Shown here: positions 33,901-45,199 of the stretch, one piece after another
Layout: the number at the start of each line of letters is the position of its first letter
Position numbering within the stretch: the first letter of the stretch is position 1
Assembly: GCA_944474755.1 (NCBI GenBank)
Contig: OX104111.1
Span: forward strand, 96,328,805-96,392,804
Length of the DNA: 64,000 nucleotides
Origin: Limnoperna fortunei
Taxonomy: Eukaryota > Mollusca > Bivalvia > Mytilida > Modiolidae
Reading direction: 5' to 3'
Made by a program: the position numbers and the translations under genes
The notes under the pieces: generated by a model
Told to the model about the DNA's origin: nothing
Seen by the model: the letters and a program-made list of their open reading frames with translations, nothing else
Database searches by the model: none

Positions 33901-35423
33901 CTACATGGTGTTATTGAATCTAATCTTAAATGCAAAGGTAAGGGTTGAGTTCTTTCTGCCTACATGGTGTTATTGAATCTAATCTTTACTGCCAAGGTAA
34001 GGGTTGAGTTCTTTCTGTCTACATGGTGTTATTGAATCTAATATTAACTACCAAGGTAAGGGTTGAGTTCTTTCTGTCTACATGGTGTTATTGAATCTAA
34101 TCTTTACTGCCAAGGTAAGGGTTGAGTTCTACATGGTGTTATTGAATCTAATCTTAAATGCAAAGGTAAGGGTGAGTTCTTTCTGCCTACATGGTGTTAT
34201 TGAATCTAATCTTTACTGCCAAGGTAAGGGTTGAGTTCTTTCTGTCTACATGGTGTTATTGAATCTAATATTAACTACCAAGGTAAGGGTTGAGTTCTTT
34301 CTGTCTACATGGTGTTATTGAATCTAATCTTTACTGCCAAGGTAAGGGTTGAGTTCTACATGGTGTTATTGAATCTAATCTTAAATGCAAAGGTAAGGGT
34401 TGAGTTCTTTCTGCCTACATGGTGTTATTGAATTTAATCTTAACTGCCAAGGTAAGGGTTGAGTTCTTTCTGTCTACATGTGTTATTGAATTTAATCTTA
34501 ACTACCAAGGTAAGGGTTGAGTTCTTTCTGTCTACATGGTGTTATTGAATCTAATCTTAACTGCAAATCCTTCTGCCTACATGGTGTTATTGAATCTAAT
34601 CTTAACTGCAAAGGTAAGGGTTGAATTCTTTCTGTCTACATGGTGTTATTGAATCTAATCTTTACTGCCAAGGTAAGGGTTGAGTTCTTTCTGTCTACAT
34701 GGTGTTATTGAATCTAATCTTAACTGCAAAGGTAAGGGTTGAGTTCTTTCCTGCCTACATGGTGTTATTGAATCTAATCTTTACTGCAAGGTAAGGGTTG
34801 AGTTCTTTCTGTCTACATGGTGTTATTGAATCTAATCTTAACTGCAAAGATCCTTCTGCCTACATGGTGTTATTGAATCTAATCTTAACTGCAAAGGTAA
34901 GGGTTGAGTTCTTTCTGTCTACATGGTGTTATTGAATCTAATCTTACTGCCAAGGTAAGGGTTGAGTTCTTTCTGTCTACATGGTGTTATTGAATCTAAT
35001 CTTAACTGCAAAGGTAAGGGTTGAGTTCTTTCTGTCTACATGGTGTTATTGAATCTAATCTTAACTGCAAAGGTAAGGGTTGAGTTCTTTCTGTCTACAT
35101 GGTGTTATTGAATCTAATCTTAACTGCCAAGGTAAGGGTTGAGTTCTTTCTGCCTACATGGTGTTATTGAATCTAATCTTAACTGCCAAGGTAAGGGTTG
35201 AGTTCTTTCTGCCTACATGGTGTTATTGAATCTAATCTTAACTCAAGGTAAGGGTTGAGTTCTTTCTGCCTACATGGTGTTATTGAATCTAATCTTAACT
35301 GCAAAGGTAAGGGTTGAGTTCTTTCTGTCTACATGGTGTTATTGAATCTAATCTTAACTGCCAAGGTAAGGGTTGAGTTCTTCTGCCTACATGGTGTTAT
35401 TGAATCTAATCTTAACTGCAAAG
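27972..35423 (+). repeat. Contig-end segment, copy 1 of a cross-gap duplication
   Basis: Matches 35624-43083 with offset 7652-7660. Shared rare variants include the CATTGTGTT site, AATATAATC, GGGCTGAG, CATGATG, GGATTGAG, TCTAAACTACC, GGGATGAG, TTCTCCCTAC and TTCTACCTAC, all in the same order. This copy reaches the last base before the N gap. Confidence 0.88.
32165..34860 (+). repeat. Zone of truncated monomers, left contig
   Basis: Two short forms occur. A 45-bp form reads CTGCAAATCCTTCTGCC (14 bp lost; 32175, 32577, 33263, 33778, 34566). A 51-bp form reads GAGTTCTACATGG (8 bp lost; near 32695, 33897, 34129, 34355), often followed by CTTAAATGC. The 51-bp form recurs about every 228 bp (four monomers). 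Confidence 0.9.
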
Positions 35424-35623
35424 NNNNNNNNNNNNNNNNNNNNNNNNNNNNNNNNNNNNNNNNNNNNNNNNNNNNNNNNNNNNNNNNNNNNNNNNNNNNN
35501 NNNNNNNNNNNNNNNNNNNNNNNNNNNNNNNNNNNNNNNNNNNNNNNNNNNNNNNNNNNNNNNNNNNNNNNNNNNNNNNNNNNNNNNNNNNNNNNNNNNN
35601 NNNNNNNNNNNNNNNNNNNNNNN
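35424..35623. other. Assembly gap, exactly 200 N
   Basis: 200 N in a row inside the satellite. The round number suggests a placeholder and not a measured gap. The flanks are the same sequence (see findings). Confidence 0.98.
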
Positions 35624-38600
35624 GAATCTAATCTTTACTGCCAAGGTAAGGGTTGAGTTCTTTCTGTCTACATGGTGTTATTGAATCTAATCTTAACTAC
35701 CAAGGTAAGGGTTGAGTTCTTTCTGCCTACATTTGTGTTATTGAATCTAATCTTAACTACCAAGGTAAGGGTTGAGTTCTTTCTGCCTACATGGTGTTAT
35801 TGAATTTAATCTTAACTACCAAGGTAAGGGTTGAGTTCTTTCTGTCTACATGGTGTTATTGAATCTAATCTTAACTACCAAGGTAAGGGTTGAGTTCTTT
35901 CTGCCTACATGGTGTTATTGAATCTAATCTTAACTGCCAAGGTAAGGGTTGAGTTCTTTCTGTCTACATTGGTGTTATTGAATCTAATCTTAACTACCAA
36001 GGTAAGGGTTGAGTTCTTTCTGCCTACATGGTGTTATTGAATTTAATCTTAACTGCCAAGGTAAGGGTTGAGTTCTTTCTGCCTACATGGTGTTATTGAA
36101 TCTAATCTTTACTGCCAAGGTAAGGGTTGAGTTCTTTCTGCCTACATGGTGTTATTGAATCTAATCTTTACTGCCAAGGTAAGGGTTGAGTTCTTTCTGC
36201 CTACATGGTGTTATTGAATCTAATCTTAACTGCCAAGGTAAGGGTTGAGTTCTTTCTGCCTACATGGTGTTATTGAATCTAATCTTAACTACCAAGGTAA
36301 GGGTTGAGTTCTTTCTGCCTACATGGTGTTATTGAATCTAATCTTAACTGCCAAGGTAAGGGTTGAGTTCTTTCTGCCTACATGGTGTTATTGAATTTAA
36401 TCTTAACTACCAAGGTAAGGGTTGAGTTCTTTCTGCCTACATGGTGTTATTGAATCTAATCTTTACTGCCAAGGTAAGGGGTTGAGTTCTTTCTGCCTAC
36501 ATGGTGTTATTGAATTTAATCTTAACTGCCAAAGGTAAGGGTTGAGTTCTTTCTGCCTACATGGTGTTATTGAATTTAATCTTAACTACCAAGGTAAGGG
36601 TTGAGTTCTTTCTGCCTACATGGTGTTATTGAATCTAATCTTAACTGCAAAGGTAAGGGTTGAGTTCTTTCTGCCTACATGGTGTTATTGAATTTAATCT
36701 TAACTACCAAGGTAAGGGTTGAGTTCTTTCTGCCTACATGGTGTTATTGAATCTAATCTTAACTGCCAAGGTAAGGGTTGAGTTCTTTCTGCCTACATGG
36801 TGTTATTGAATTTAATCTTAACTGCCAAGGTAAGGGTTGAGTTCTTTCTGCCTACATGGTGTTATTGAATCTAATCTTAACTACCAAGGTAAGGGTTGAG
36901 TTCTTTCTGTCTACATGGTGTTATTGAATCTAATCTTAACTACCAAGGTAAGGGTTGAGTTCTTTCTGCCTACATGGTGTTATTGAATTTAATCTTAACT
37001 GCCAAGGTAAGGGTTGAGTTCTTTCTGCCTACATGGTGTTATTGAATCTAATCTTAACTGCCAAGGTAAGGGTTGAGTTTTTTCTGCCTACATGGTGTTA
37101 TTGAATCTAATCTTAACTGCAAAGGTAAGGGTTGAGTTCTTTCTGCCTACATGGTGTTATTGAATCTAATCTTAACTGCCAAGGTAAGGGTTGAGTTCTT
37201 TCTGCCTACATGGTGTTATTGAATCTAATCTTAACTGCAAAGGTAAGGGTTGAGTTCTTTCTGCCTACATGGTGTTATTGAATTTAATCTTAACTGCAAA
37301 GGTAAGGGTTGAGTTCTTTCTGCCTACATGGTGTTATTGAATTTAATCTTAACTACCAAGGTAAGGGTTGAGTTCTTTCTGCCTACATGGTGTTATTGAA
37401 TATAATCTTAACTGCAAAGGTAAGGGTTGAGTTCTTTCTGCCTACATGGTGTTATTGAATTTAATCTTAACTACCAAGGTAAGGGTTGAGTTCTTTCTGC
37501 CTACATGGTGTTATTGAATATAATCTTAACTGCAAAGGTAAGGGTTGAGTTCTTTCTGCCTACATGGTGTTATTGAATTTAATCTTAACTACCAAGGTAA
37601 GGGTTGAGTTCTTTCTGCCTACATGGTGTTATTGAATCTAATCTTAACTGCCAAGGTAAGGGGCTGAGTTCTTTCTGCCTACATGATGTTATTGAATCTA
37701 ATCTTTACTGCCAAGGTAAGGGTTGAGTTCTTTCTGTCTACATGGTGTTATTGAATCTAATCTTAACTACCAAGGTAAGGGTTGAGTTCTTTCTGCCTAC
37801 ATTGTGTTATTGAATCTAATCTTAACTACCAAGGTAAGGGTTGAGTTCTTTCTGCCTACATGGTGTTATTGAATTTAATCTTAACTGCCAAGGTAAGGGG
37901 TTGAGTTCTTTCTGTCTACATGGTGTTATTGAATCTAATCTTAACTACCAAGGTAAGGGTTGAGTTCTTTCTGCCTACATGGTGTTATTGAATCTAATCT
38001 TTACTGCCAAGGTAAGGGTTGAGTTCTTTCTGTCTACATGGTGTTATTGAATCTAATCTTAACTACCAAGGTAAGGGTTGAGTTCTTTCTGCCTACATGG
38101 TGTTATTGAATTTAATCTTAACTGCCAAGGTAAGGGTTGAGTTCTTTCTGCCTACATGGTGTTATTGAATCTAATCTTTACTGCCAAGGTAAGGGTTGAG
38201 TTCTTTCTGCCTACATGGTGTTATTGAATTTAATCTTAACTGCCAAGGTAAGGGTTGAGTTCTTTCTGCCTACATGGTGTTATTGAATCTAATCTTAACT
38301 GCCAAGGTAAGGGTTGAGTTCTTTCTGCCTACATGGTGTTATTGAATCTAATCTTTACTGCCAAGGTAAGGGTTGAGTTCTTTCTGTCTACATGGTGTTA
38401 TTGAATCTAATCTTAACTACCAAGGTAAGGGTTGAGTTCTTTCTGCCTACATGGTGTTATTGAATTTAATCTTAACTGCCAAGGTAAGGGTTGAGTTCTT
38501 TCTGCCTACATGGTGTTATTGAATCTAATCTTAACTGCCAAGGTAAGGGTTGAGTTCTTTCTGCCTACATGGTGTTATTGAATTTAATCTTAACTGCCAA

Positions 38601-41600
38601 GGTAAGGGTTGAGTTCTTTCTGCCTACATGGTGTTATTGAATCTAATCTTAACTGCCAAGGTAAGGGTTGAGTTCTTTCTGTCTACATGGTGTTATTGAA
38701 TCTAATCTTAACTGCCAAGGTAAGGGTTGAGTTCTTTCTGCCTACATGGTGTTATTGAATCTAATCTTTAACTGCCAAGGTAAGGGTTGAGTTCTTTCTG
38801 CCTACATGGTGTTATTGAATCTCTTAACTACCAAGGTAAGGGTTGAGTTCTTTCTGCCTACATGGTGTTATTGAATCTAATCTTTACTGCCAAGGTAAGG
38901 GTTGAGTTCTTTCTGCCTACATGGTGTTATTGAATCTAATCTTTACTGCCAAGGTAAGGGTTGAGTTCTTTCTGCCTACATGGTGTTATTGAATCTAATC
39001 TTTACTGACAAGGTAAGGGTTGAGTTCTTTCTGCCTACATGGTGTTATTGAATTTAATCTTAACTACCAAGGTAAGGGTTGAGTTCTTTCTGCCTACATG
39101 GTGTTATTGAATCTAATCTTAACTACCAAGGTAAGGGTTGAGTTCTTTCTGCCTACATGTGTTATTGAATCTAATCTTAACTACCAAGGTAAGGGTTGAG
39201 TTCTTTCTGTCTACATGGTGTTATTGAATCTAATCTTTACTGCCAAGGTAAGGGTTGAGTTCTTTCTGCCTACATGGTGTTATTGAATCTAATCTTAACT
39301 ACCAAGGTAAGGGTTGAGTTCTTTCTGCCTACATGGTGTTATTGAATCTAATCTTAACTGCCAAGGTAAGGGTTGAGTTCTTTCTGTCTACATGGTGTTA
39401 TTGAATCTAATCTTTACTGCCAAGGTAAGGATTGAGTTCTTTCTGCCTACATGGTGTTATTGAATTTAATCTAAACTACCAAGGTAAGGGTTGAGTTCTT
39501 TCTGCCTACATGGTGTTATTGAATTTAATCTTTACTGCCAAGGTAAGGGTTGAGTTCTTTCTGCCTACATGGTGTTATTGAATCTAATCTTTACTGCCAA
39601 GGTAAGGGATGAGTTCTTTCTGCCTACATGGTGTTATTGAATCTAATCTTTACTGCCAAGGTAAGGGTTGAGTTCTTTCTGCCTACATGGTGTTATTGAA
39701 TTTAATCTTAACTACCAAGGTAAGGGTTGAGTTCTTTCTGCCTACATGGTGTTATTGAATCTAATCTTAACTACCAAGGTAAGGGTTGAGTTCTTTCTGT
39801 CTACATGGTGTTATTGAATCTAATCTTAACTGCAAATCCTTCTGCCTACATGGTGTTATTGAATTTAATCTTAACTGCCAAGGTAAGGGTTGAGTTCTTT
39901 CTGTCTACATGGTGTTATTGAATCTAATCTTAACTACCAAGGTAAGGGTTGAGTTCTTTCTGCCTACATGGTGTTATTGAATCTAATCTTAACTGCAAAG
40001 GTAAGGGTTGAGTTCTTTCTGTCTACATGGTGTTATTGAATCTAATCTTAACTGCCAAGGTAAGGGTTGAGTTCTTTCTGCCTACATGGTGTTATTGAAT
40101 CTAATCTTTTCTGCCAAGGTAAGGGTTGAGTTCTTTCTGCCTACATGGTGTTATTGAATCTAATCTTAACTACCAAGGTAAGGGTTGAGTTCTTTCTGCC
40201 TACATGGTGTTATTGAATCTAATCTTAACTGCAAATCCTTCTGCCTACATGGTGTTATTGAATCTAATCTTAACTGCAAAGGTAAGGGTTGAGTTCTTTC
40301 TGTCTACATGGTGTTATTGAATCTAATCTTTACTGCCAAGGTAAGGGTTGAGTTCTACATGGTGTTATTGAATCTAATCTTAACTACCAAGGTAAGGGTT
40401 GAGTTCTTTCTGCCTACATGGTGTTATTGAATCTAATCTTAACTGCCAAGGTAAGGGTTGAGTTCTTTCTGTCTACATGGTGTTATTGAATCTAATCTTT
40501 ACTGCCAAGGTAAGGGTTGAGTTCTTTCTGCCTACATGGTGTTATTGAATTTAATCTTAACTACCAAGGTAAGGGTTGAGTTCTTTCTCCCTACATGGTG
40601 TTATTGAATTTAATCTTTACTGCCAAGGTAAGGGTTGAGTTCTTTCTACCTACATGGTGTTATTGAATCTAATCTTTACTGCCAAGGTAAGGGATGAGTT
40701 CTTTCTGCCTACATGGTGTTATTGAATCTAATCTTTACTGCCAAGGTAAGGGTTGAGTTCTTTCTGCCTACATGGTGTTATTGAATTTAATCTTAACTAC
40801 CAAGGTAAGGGTTGAGTTCTTTCTGCCTACATGGTGTTATTGAATCTAATCTTAACTACCAAGGTAAGGGTTGAGTTCTTTCTGTCTACATGGTGTTATT
40901 GAATCTAATCTTAACTGCAAATCCTTCTGCCTACATGGTGTTATTGAATTTAATCTTAACTGCCAAGGTAAGGGTTGAGTTCTTTCTGTCTACATGGTGT
41001 TATTGAATCTAATCTTAACTACCAAGGTAAGGGTTGAGTTCTTTCTGCCTACATGGTGTTATTGAATCTAATCTTAACTGCAAAGGTAAGGGTTGAGTTC
41101 TTTCTGTCTACATGGTGTTATTGAATCTAATCTTAACTGCCAAGGTAAGGGTTGAGTTCTTTCTGCCTACATGGTGTTATTGAATCTAATCTTTACTGCC
41201 AAGGTAAGGGTTGAGTTCTTTCTGCCTACATGGTGTTATTGAATCTAATCTTAACTACCAAGGTAAGGGTTGAGTTCTTTCTGCCTACATGGTGTTATTG
41301 AATCTAATCTTAACTGCAAAGGTAAGGGTTGAGTTCTTTCTGTCTACATGGTGTTATTGAATCTAATCTTAACTGCCAAGGTAAGGGTTGAGTTCTTTCT
41401 GCCTACATGGTGTTATTGAATCTAATCTTAACTGCAAATCCTTCTGCCTACATGGTGTTATTGAATCTAATCTTAACTGCAAAGGTAAGGGTTGAGTTCT
41501 TTCTGTCTACATGGTGTTATTGAATCTAATCTTTACTGCCAAGGTAAGGGTTGAGTTCTACATGGTGTTATTGAATCTAATCTTAAATGCAAAGGTAAGG

Positions 41601-43083
41601 GTTGAGTTCTTTCTGCCTACATGGTGTTATTGAATCTAATCTTTACTGCCAAGGTAAGGGTTGAGTTCTTTCTGTCTACATGGTGTTATTGAATCTAATC
41701 TTAACTACCAAGGTAAGGGTTGAGTTCTTTCTGTCTACATGGTGTTATTGAATCTAATCTTTACTGCCAAGGTAAGGGTTGAGTTCTACATGGTGTTATT
41801 GAATCTAATCTTAAATGCAAAGGTAAGGGTTGAGTTCTTTCTGCCTACATGGTGTTATTGAATCTAATCTTTACTGCCAAGGTAAGGGTTGAGTTCTTTC
41901 TGTCTACATGGTGTTATTGAATCTAATCTTAACTACCAAGGTAAGGGTTGAGTTCTTTCTGTCTACATGGTGTTATTGAATCTAATCTTTACTGCCAAGG
42001 TAAGGGTTGAGTTCTACATGGTGTTATTGAATCTAATCTTAAATGCAAAGGTAAGGGTTGAGTTCTTTCTGCCTACATGGTGTTATTGAATTTAATCTTA
42101 ACTGCCAAGGTAAGGGTTGAGTTCTTTCTGTCTACATGTGTTATTGAATTTAATCTTAACTACCAAGGTAAGGGTTGAGTTCTTTCTGTCTACATGGTGT
42201 TATTGAATCTAATCTTAACTGCAAATCCTTCTGCCTACATGGTGTTATTGAATCTAATCTTAACTGCAAAGGTAAGGGTTGAATTCTTTCTGTCTACATG
42301 GTGTTATTGAATCTAATCTTTACTGCCAAGGTAAGGGTTGAGTTCTTTCTGTCTACATGGTGTTATTGAATCTAATCTTAACTGCAAAGGTAAGGGTTGA
42401 GTTCTTTCTGCCTACATGGTGTTATTGAATCTAATCTTTACTGCCAAGGTAAGGGTTGAGTTCTTTCTGCCTACATGGTGTTATTGAATCTAATCTTAAC
42501 TGCAAATCCTTCTGCCTACATGGTGTTATTGAATCTAATCTTAACTGCAAAGGTAAGGGTTGAGTTCTTTCTGTCTACATGGTGTTATTGAATCTAATCT
42601 TTACTGCCAAGGTAAGGGTTGAGTTCTTTCTGTCTACATGGTGTTATTGAATCTAATCTTAACTGCAAAGGTAAGGGTTGAGTTCTTTCTGCCTACATGG
42701 TGTTATTGAATCTAATCTTAACTGCAAAGGTAAGGGTTGAGTTCTTTCTGTCTACATGGTGTTATTGAATCTAATCTTAACTGCCAAGGTAAGGGTTGAG
42801 TTCTTTCTGCCTACATGGTGTTATTGAATCTAATCTTTACTGCCAAGGTAAGGGTTGAGTTCTTTCTGCCTACATGGTGTTATTGAATCTAATCTTAACT
42901 ACCAAGGTAAGGGTTGAGTTCTTTCTGCCTACATGGTGTTATTGAATCTAATCTTAACTGCAAAGGTAAGGGTTGAGTTCTTTCTGTCTACATGGTGTTA
43001 TTGAATCTAATCTTAACTGCCAAGGTAAGGGTTGAGTTCTTTCTGCCTACATGGTGTTATTGAATCTAATCTTAACTGCAAAT
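35624..43083 (+). repeat. Contig-end segment, copy 2 of a cross-gap duplication
   Basis: Begins at the first base after the N gap and matches the left contig from 27972. Extra or missing single bases in runs are common near both contig edges (CATTTGTG, CATTGGTG, AAGGGGTTGAG, CCAAAGG on this side; TTTCCTG, ACTCAAGG on the other), as expected of low-coverage long-read consensus. Confidence 0.88.
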
Positions 43084-44600
43084 CCTTCTGCCTACATGGT
43101 GTTATTGAATCTAATCTTAACTGCAAAGGTAAGGGTTGAGTTCTTTCTGTCTACATGGTGTTATTGAATCTAATCTTTACTGCCAAGGTAAGGGTTGAGT
43201 TCTACATGGTGTTATTGAATCTAATCTTAAATGCAAAGGTAAGGGTTGAGTTCTTTCTGCCTACATGGTGTTATTGAATCTAATCTTTACTGCCAAGGTA
43301 AGGGTTGAGTTCTTTCTGTCTACATGGTGTTATTGAATCTAATATTAACTACCAAGGTAAGGGTTGAGTTCTTTCTGTCTACATGGTGTTATTGAATCTA
43401 ATCTTTACTGCCAAGGTAAGGGTTGAGTTCTACATGGTGTTATTGAATCTAATCTTAAATGCAAAGGTAAGGGTTGAGTTCTTTCTGCCTACATGGTGTT
43501 ATTGAATCTAATCTTTACTGCCAAGGTAAGGGTTGAGTTCTTTCTGTCTACATGGTGTTATTGAATCTAATATTAACTACCAAGGTAAGGGTTGAGTTCT
43601 TTCTGTCTACATGGTGTTATTGAATCTAATCTTTACTGCCAAGGTAAGGGTTGAGTTCTACATGGTGTTATTGAATCTAATCTTAAATGCAAAGGTAAGG
43701 GTTGAGTTCTTTCTGCCTACATGGTGTTATTGAATTTAATCTTAACTGCCAAGGTAAGGGTTGAGTTCTTTCTGTCTACATGTGTTATTGAATTTAATCT
43801 TAACTACCAAGGTAAGGGTTGAGTTCTTTCTGTCTACATGGTGTTATTGAATCTAATCTTAACTGCAAATCCTTCTGCCTACATGGTGTTATTGAATCTA
43901 ATCTTAACTGCAAAGGTAAGGGTTGAATTCTTTCTGTCTACATGGTGTTATTGAATCTAATCTTTACTGCCAAGGTAAGGGTTGAGTTCTTTCTGTCTAC
44001 ATGGTGTTATTGAATCTAATCTTAACTGCAAAGGTAAGGGTTGAGTTCTTTCTGCCTACATGGTGTTATTGAATCTAATCTTTACTGCCAAGGTAAGGGT
44101 TGAGTTCTTTCTGTCTACATGGTGTTATTGAATCTAATCTTAACTGCAAATCCTTCTGCCTACATGGTGTTATTGAATCTAATCTTAACTGCAAAGGTAA
44201 GGGTTGAGTTCTTTCTGTCTACATGGTGTTATTGAATCTAATCTTTACTGCCAAGGTAAGGGTTGAGTTCTTTCTGTCTACATGGTGTTATTGAATCTAA
44301 TCTTAACTGCAAAGGTAAGGGTTGAGTTCTTTCTGCCTACATGGTGTTATTGAATCTAATCTTTACTGCCAAGGTAAGGGTTGAGTTCTTTCTGTCTACA
44401 TGGTGTTATTGAATCTAATCTTAACTGCCAAGGTAAGGGTTGAGTTCTTTCTGCCTACATGGTGTTATTGAATCTAATCTTAACTGCAAAGGTAAGGGTT
44501 GAGTTCTTTCTGCCTACATGGTGTTATTGAATTTAATCTTAACTACCAAGGTAAGGGTTGAGTTCTTTCTGTCTACATGGTGTTATTGAATCTAATCTTA
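41300..44600 (+). repeat. 1.64-kb tandem duplication within the truncated-monomer zone
   Basis: Truncated-monomer landmarks recur with constant spacing: 41437 and 43080, 42224 and 43867, 42505 and 44149, and GAGTTCTACATGG at 41556 and 43201 (1643-1645 bp). Confidence 0.8.
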
Positions 44601-45199
44601 ACTACCAAGGTAAGGGTTGAGTTCTTTCTGTCTACATGGTGTTATTGAATCTAATCTTTACTGCCAAGGTAAGGGTTGAGTTCTTTCTGCCTACATGGTG
44701 TTATTGAATCTAATCTTTACTGCCAAGGTAAGGGTTGAGTTCTTTCTGCCTACATGGTGTTATTGAATCTAATCTTAACTACCAAGGTAAGGGTTGAGTT
44801 CTTTCTGCCTACATGGTGTTATTGAATCTAATCTTAACTGCAAAGGTAAGGGTTGAGTTCTTTCTGTCTACATGGTGTTATTGAATCTAATCTTAACTGC
44901 CAAGGTAAGGGTTGAGTTCTTTCTGCCTACATGGTGTTATTGAATCTAATCTTAACTGCAAATCCTTCTGCCTACATGGTGTTATTGAATCTAATCTTAA
45001 CTGCAAAGGTAAGGGTTGAGTTCTTTCTGTCTACATGGTGTTATTGAATCTAATCTTTACTGCCAAGGTAAGGGTTGAGTTCTTTCTGTCTACATGGTGT
45101 TATTGAATCTAATCTTAATTGCAAAGGTAAGGGTTGAGTTCTTTCTGCCTACATGGTGTTATTGAATCTTATCTTTACTGCCAAGGTAAGGGTTGAGTT

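Larger units (their letters stand above)
18177..35423 (+). repeat. 59-bp satellite array, left contig
   Basis: About 290 head-to-tail monomers, all in one orientation. The consensus monomer is 59 bp: it begins TGTTATTGAATC, has CCAAGGTAAGGG near its middle, then TTGAGTTCTTTCTG and ends CTACATGG. Differences are concentrated at a few positions: AATCTA/AATTTA, CTTAACT/CTTTACT, ACTACC/ACTGCC/ACTGCA/ACTGAA, CTGCCTAC/CTGTCTAC, TTATTG/TTACTG. A frequent 58-bp form lacks one G (CATGTG for CATGGTG). No long frame is conserved: 59 is not a multiple of three, and the 62-codon frames appear only where 58-bp monomers shift phase. Confidence 0.98.

Noticed and set aside
35333..35684. Open frames spanning the N gap
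   Set aside because: They run through 200 unknown bases and have no meaning.
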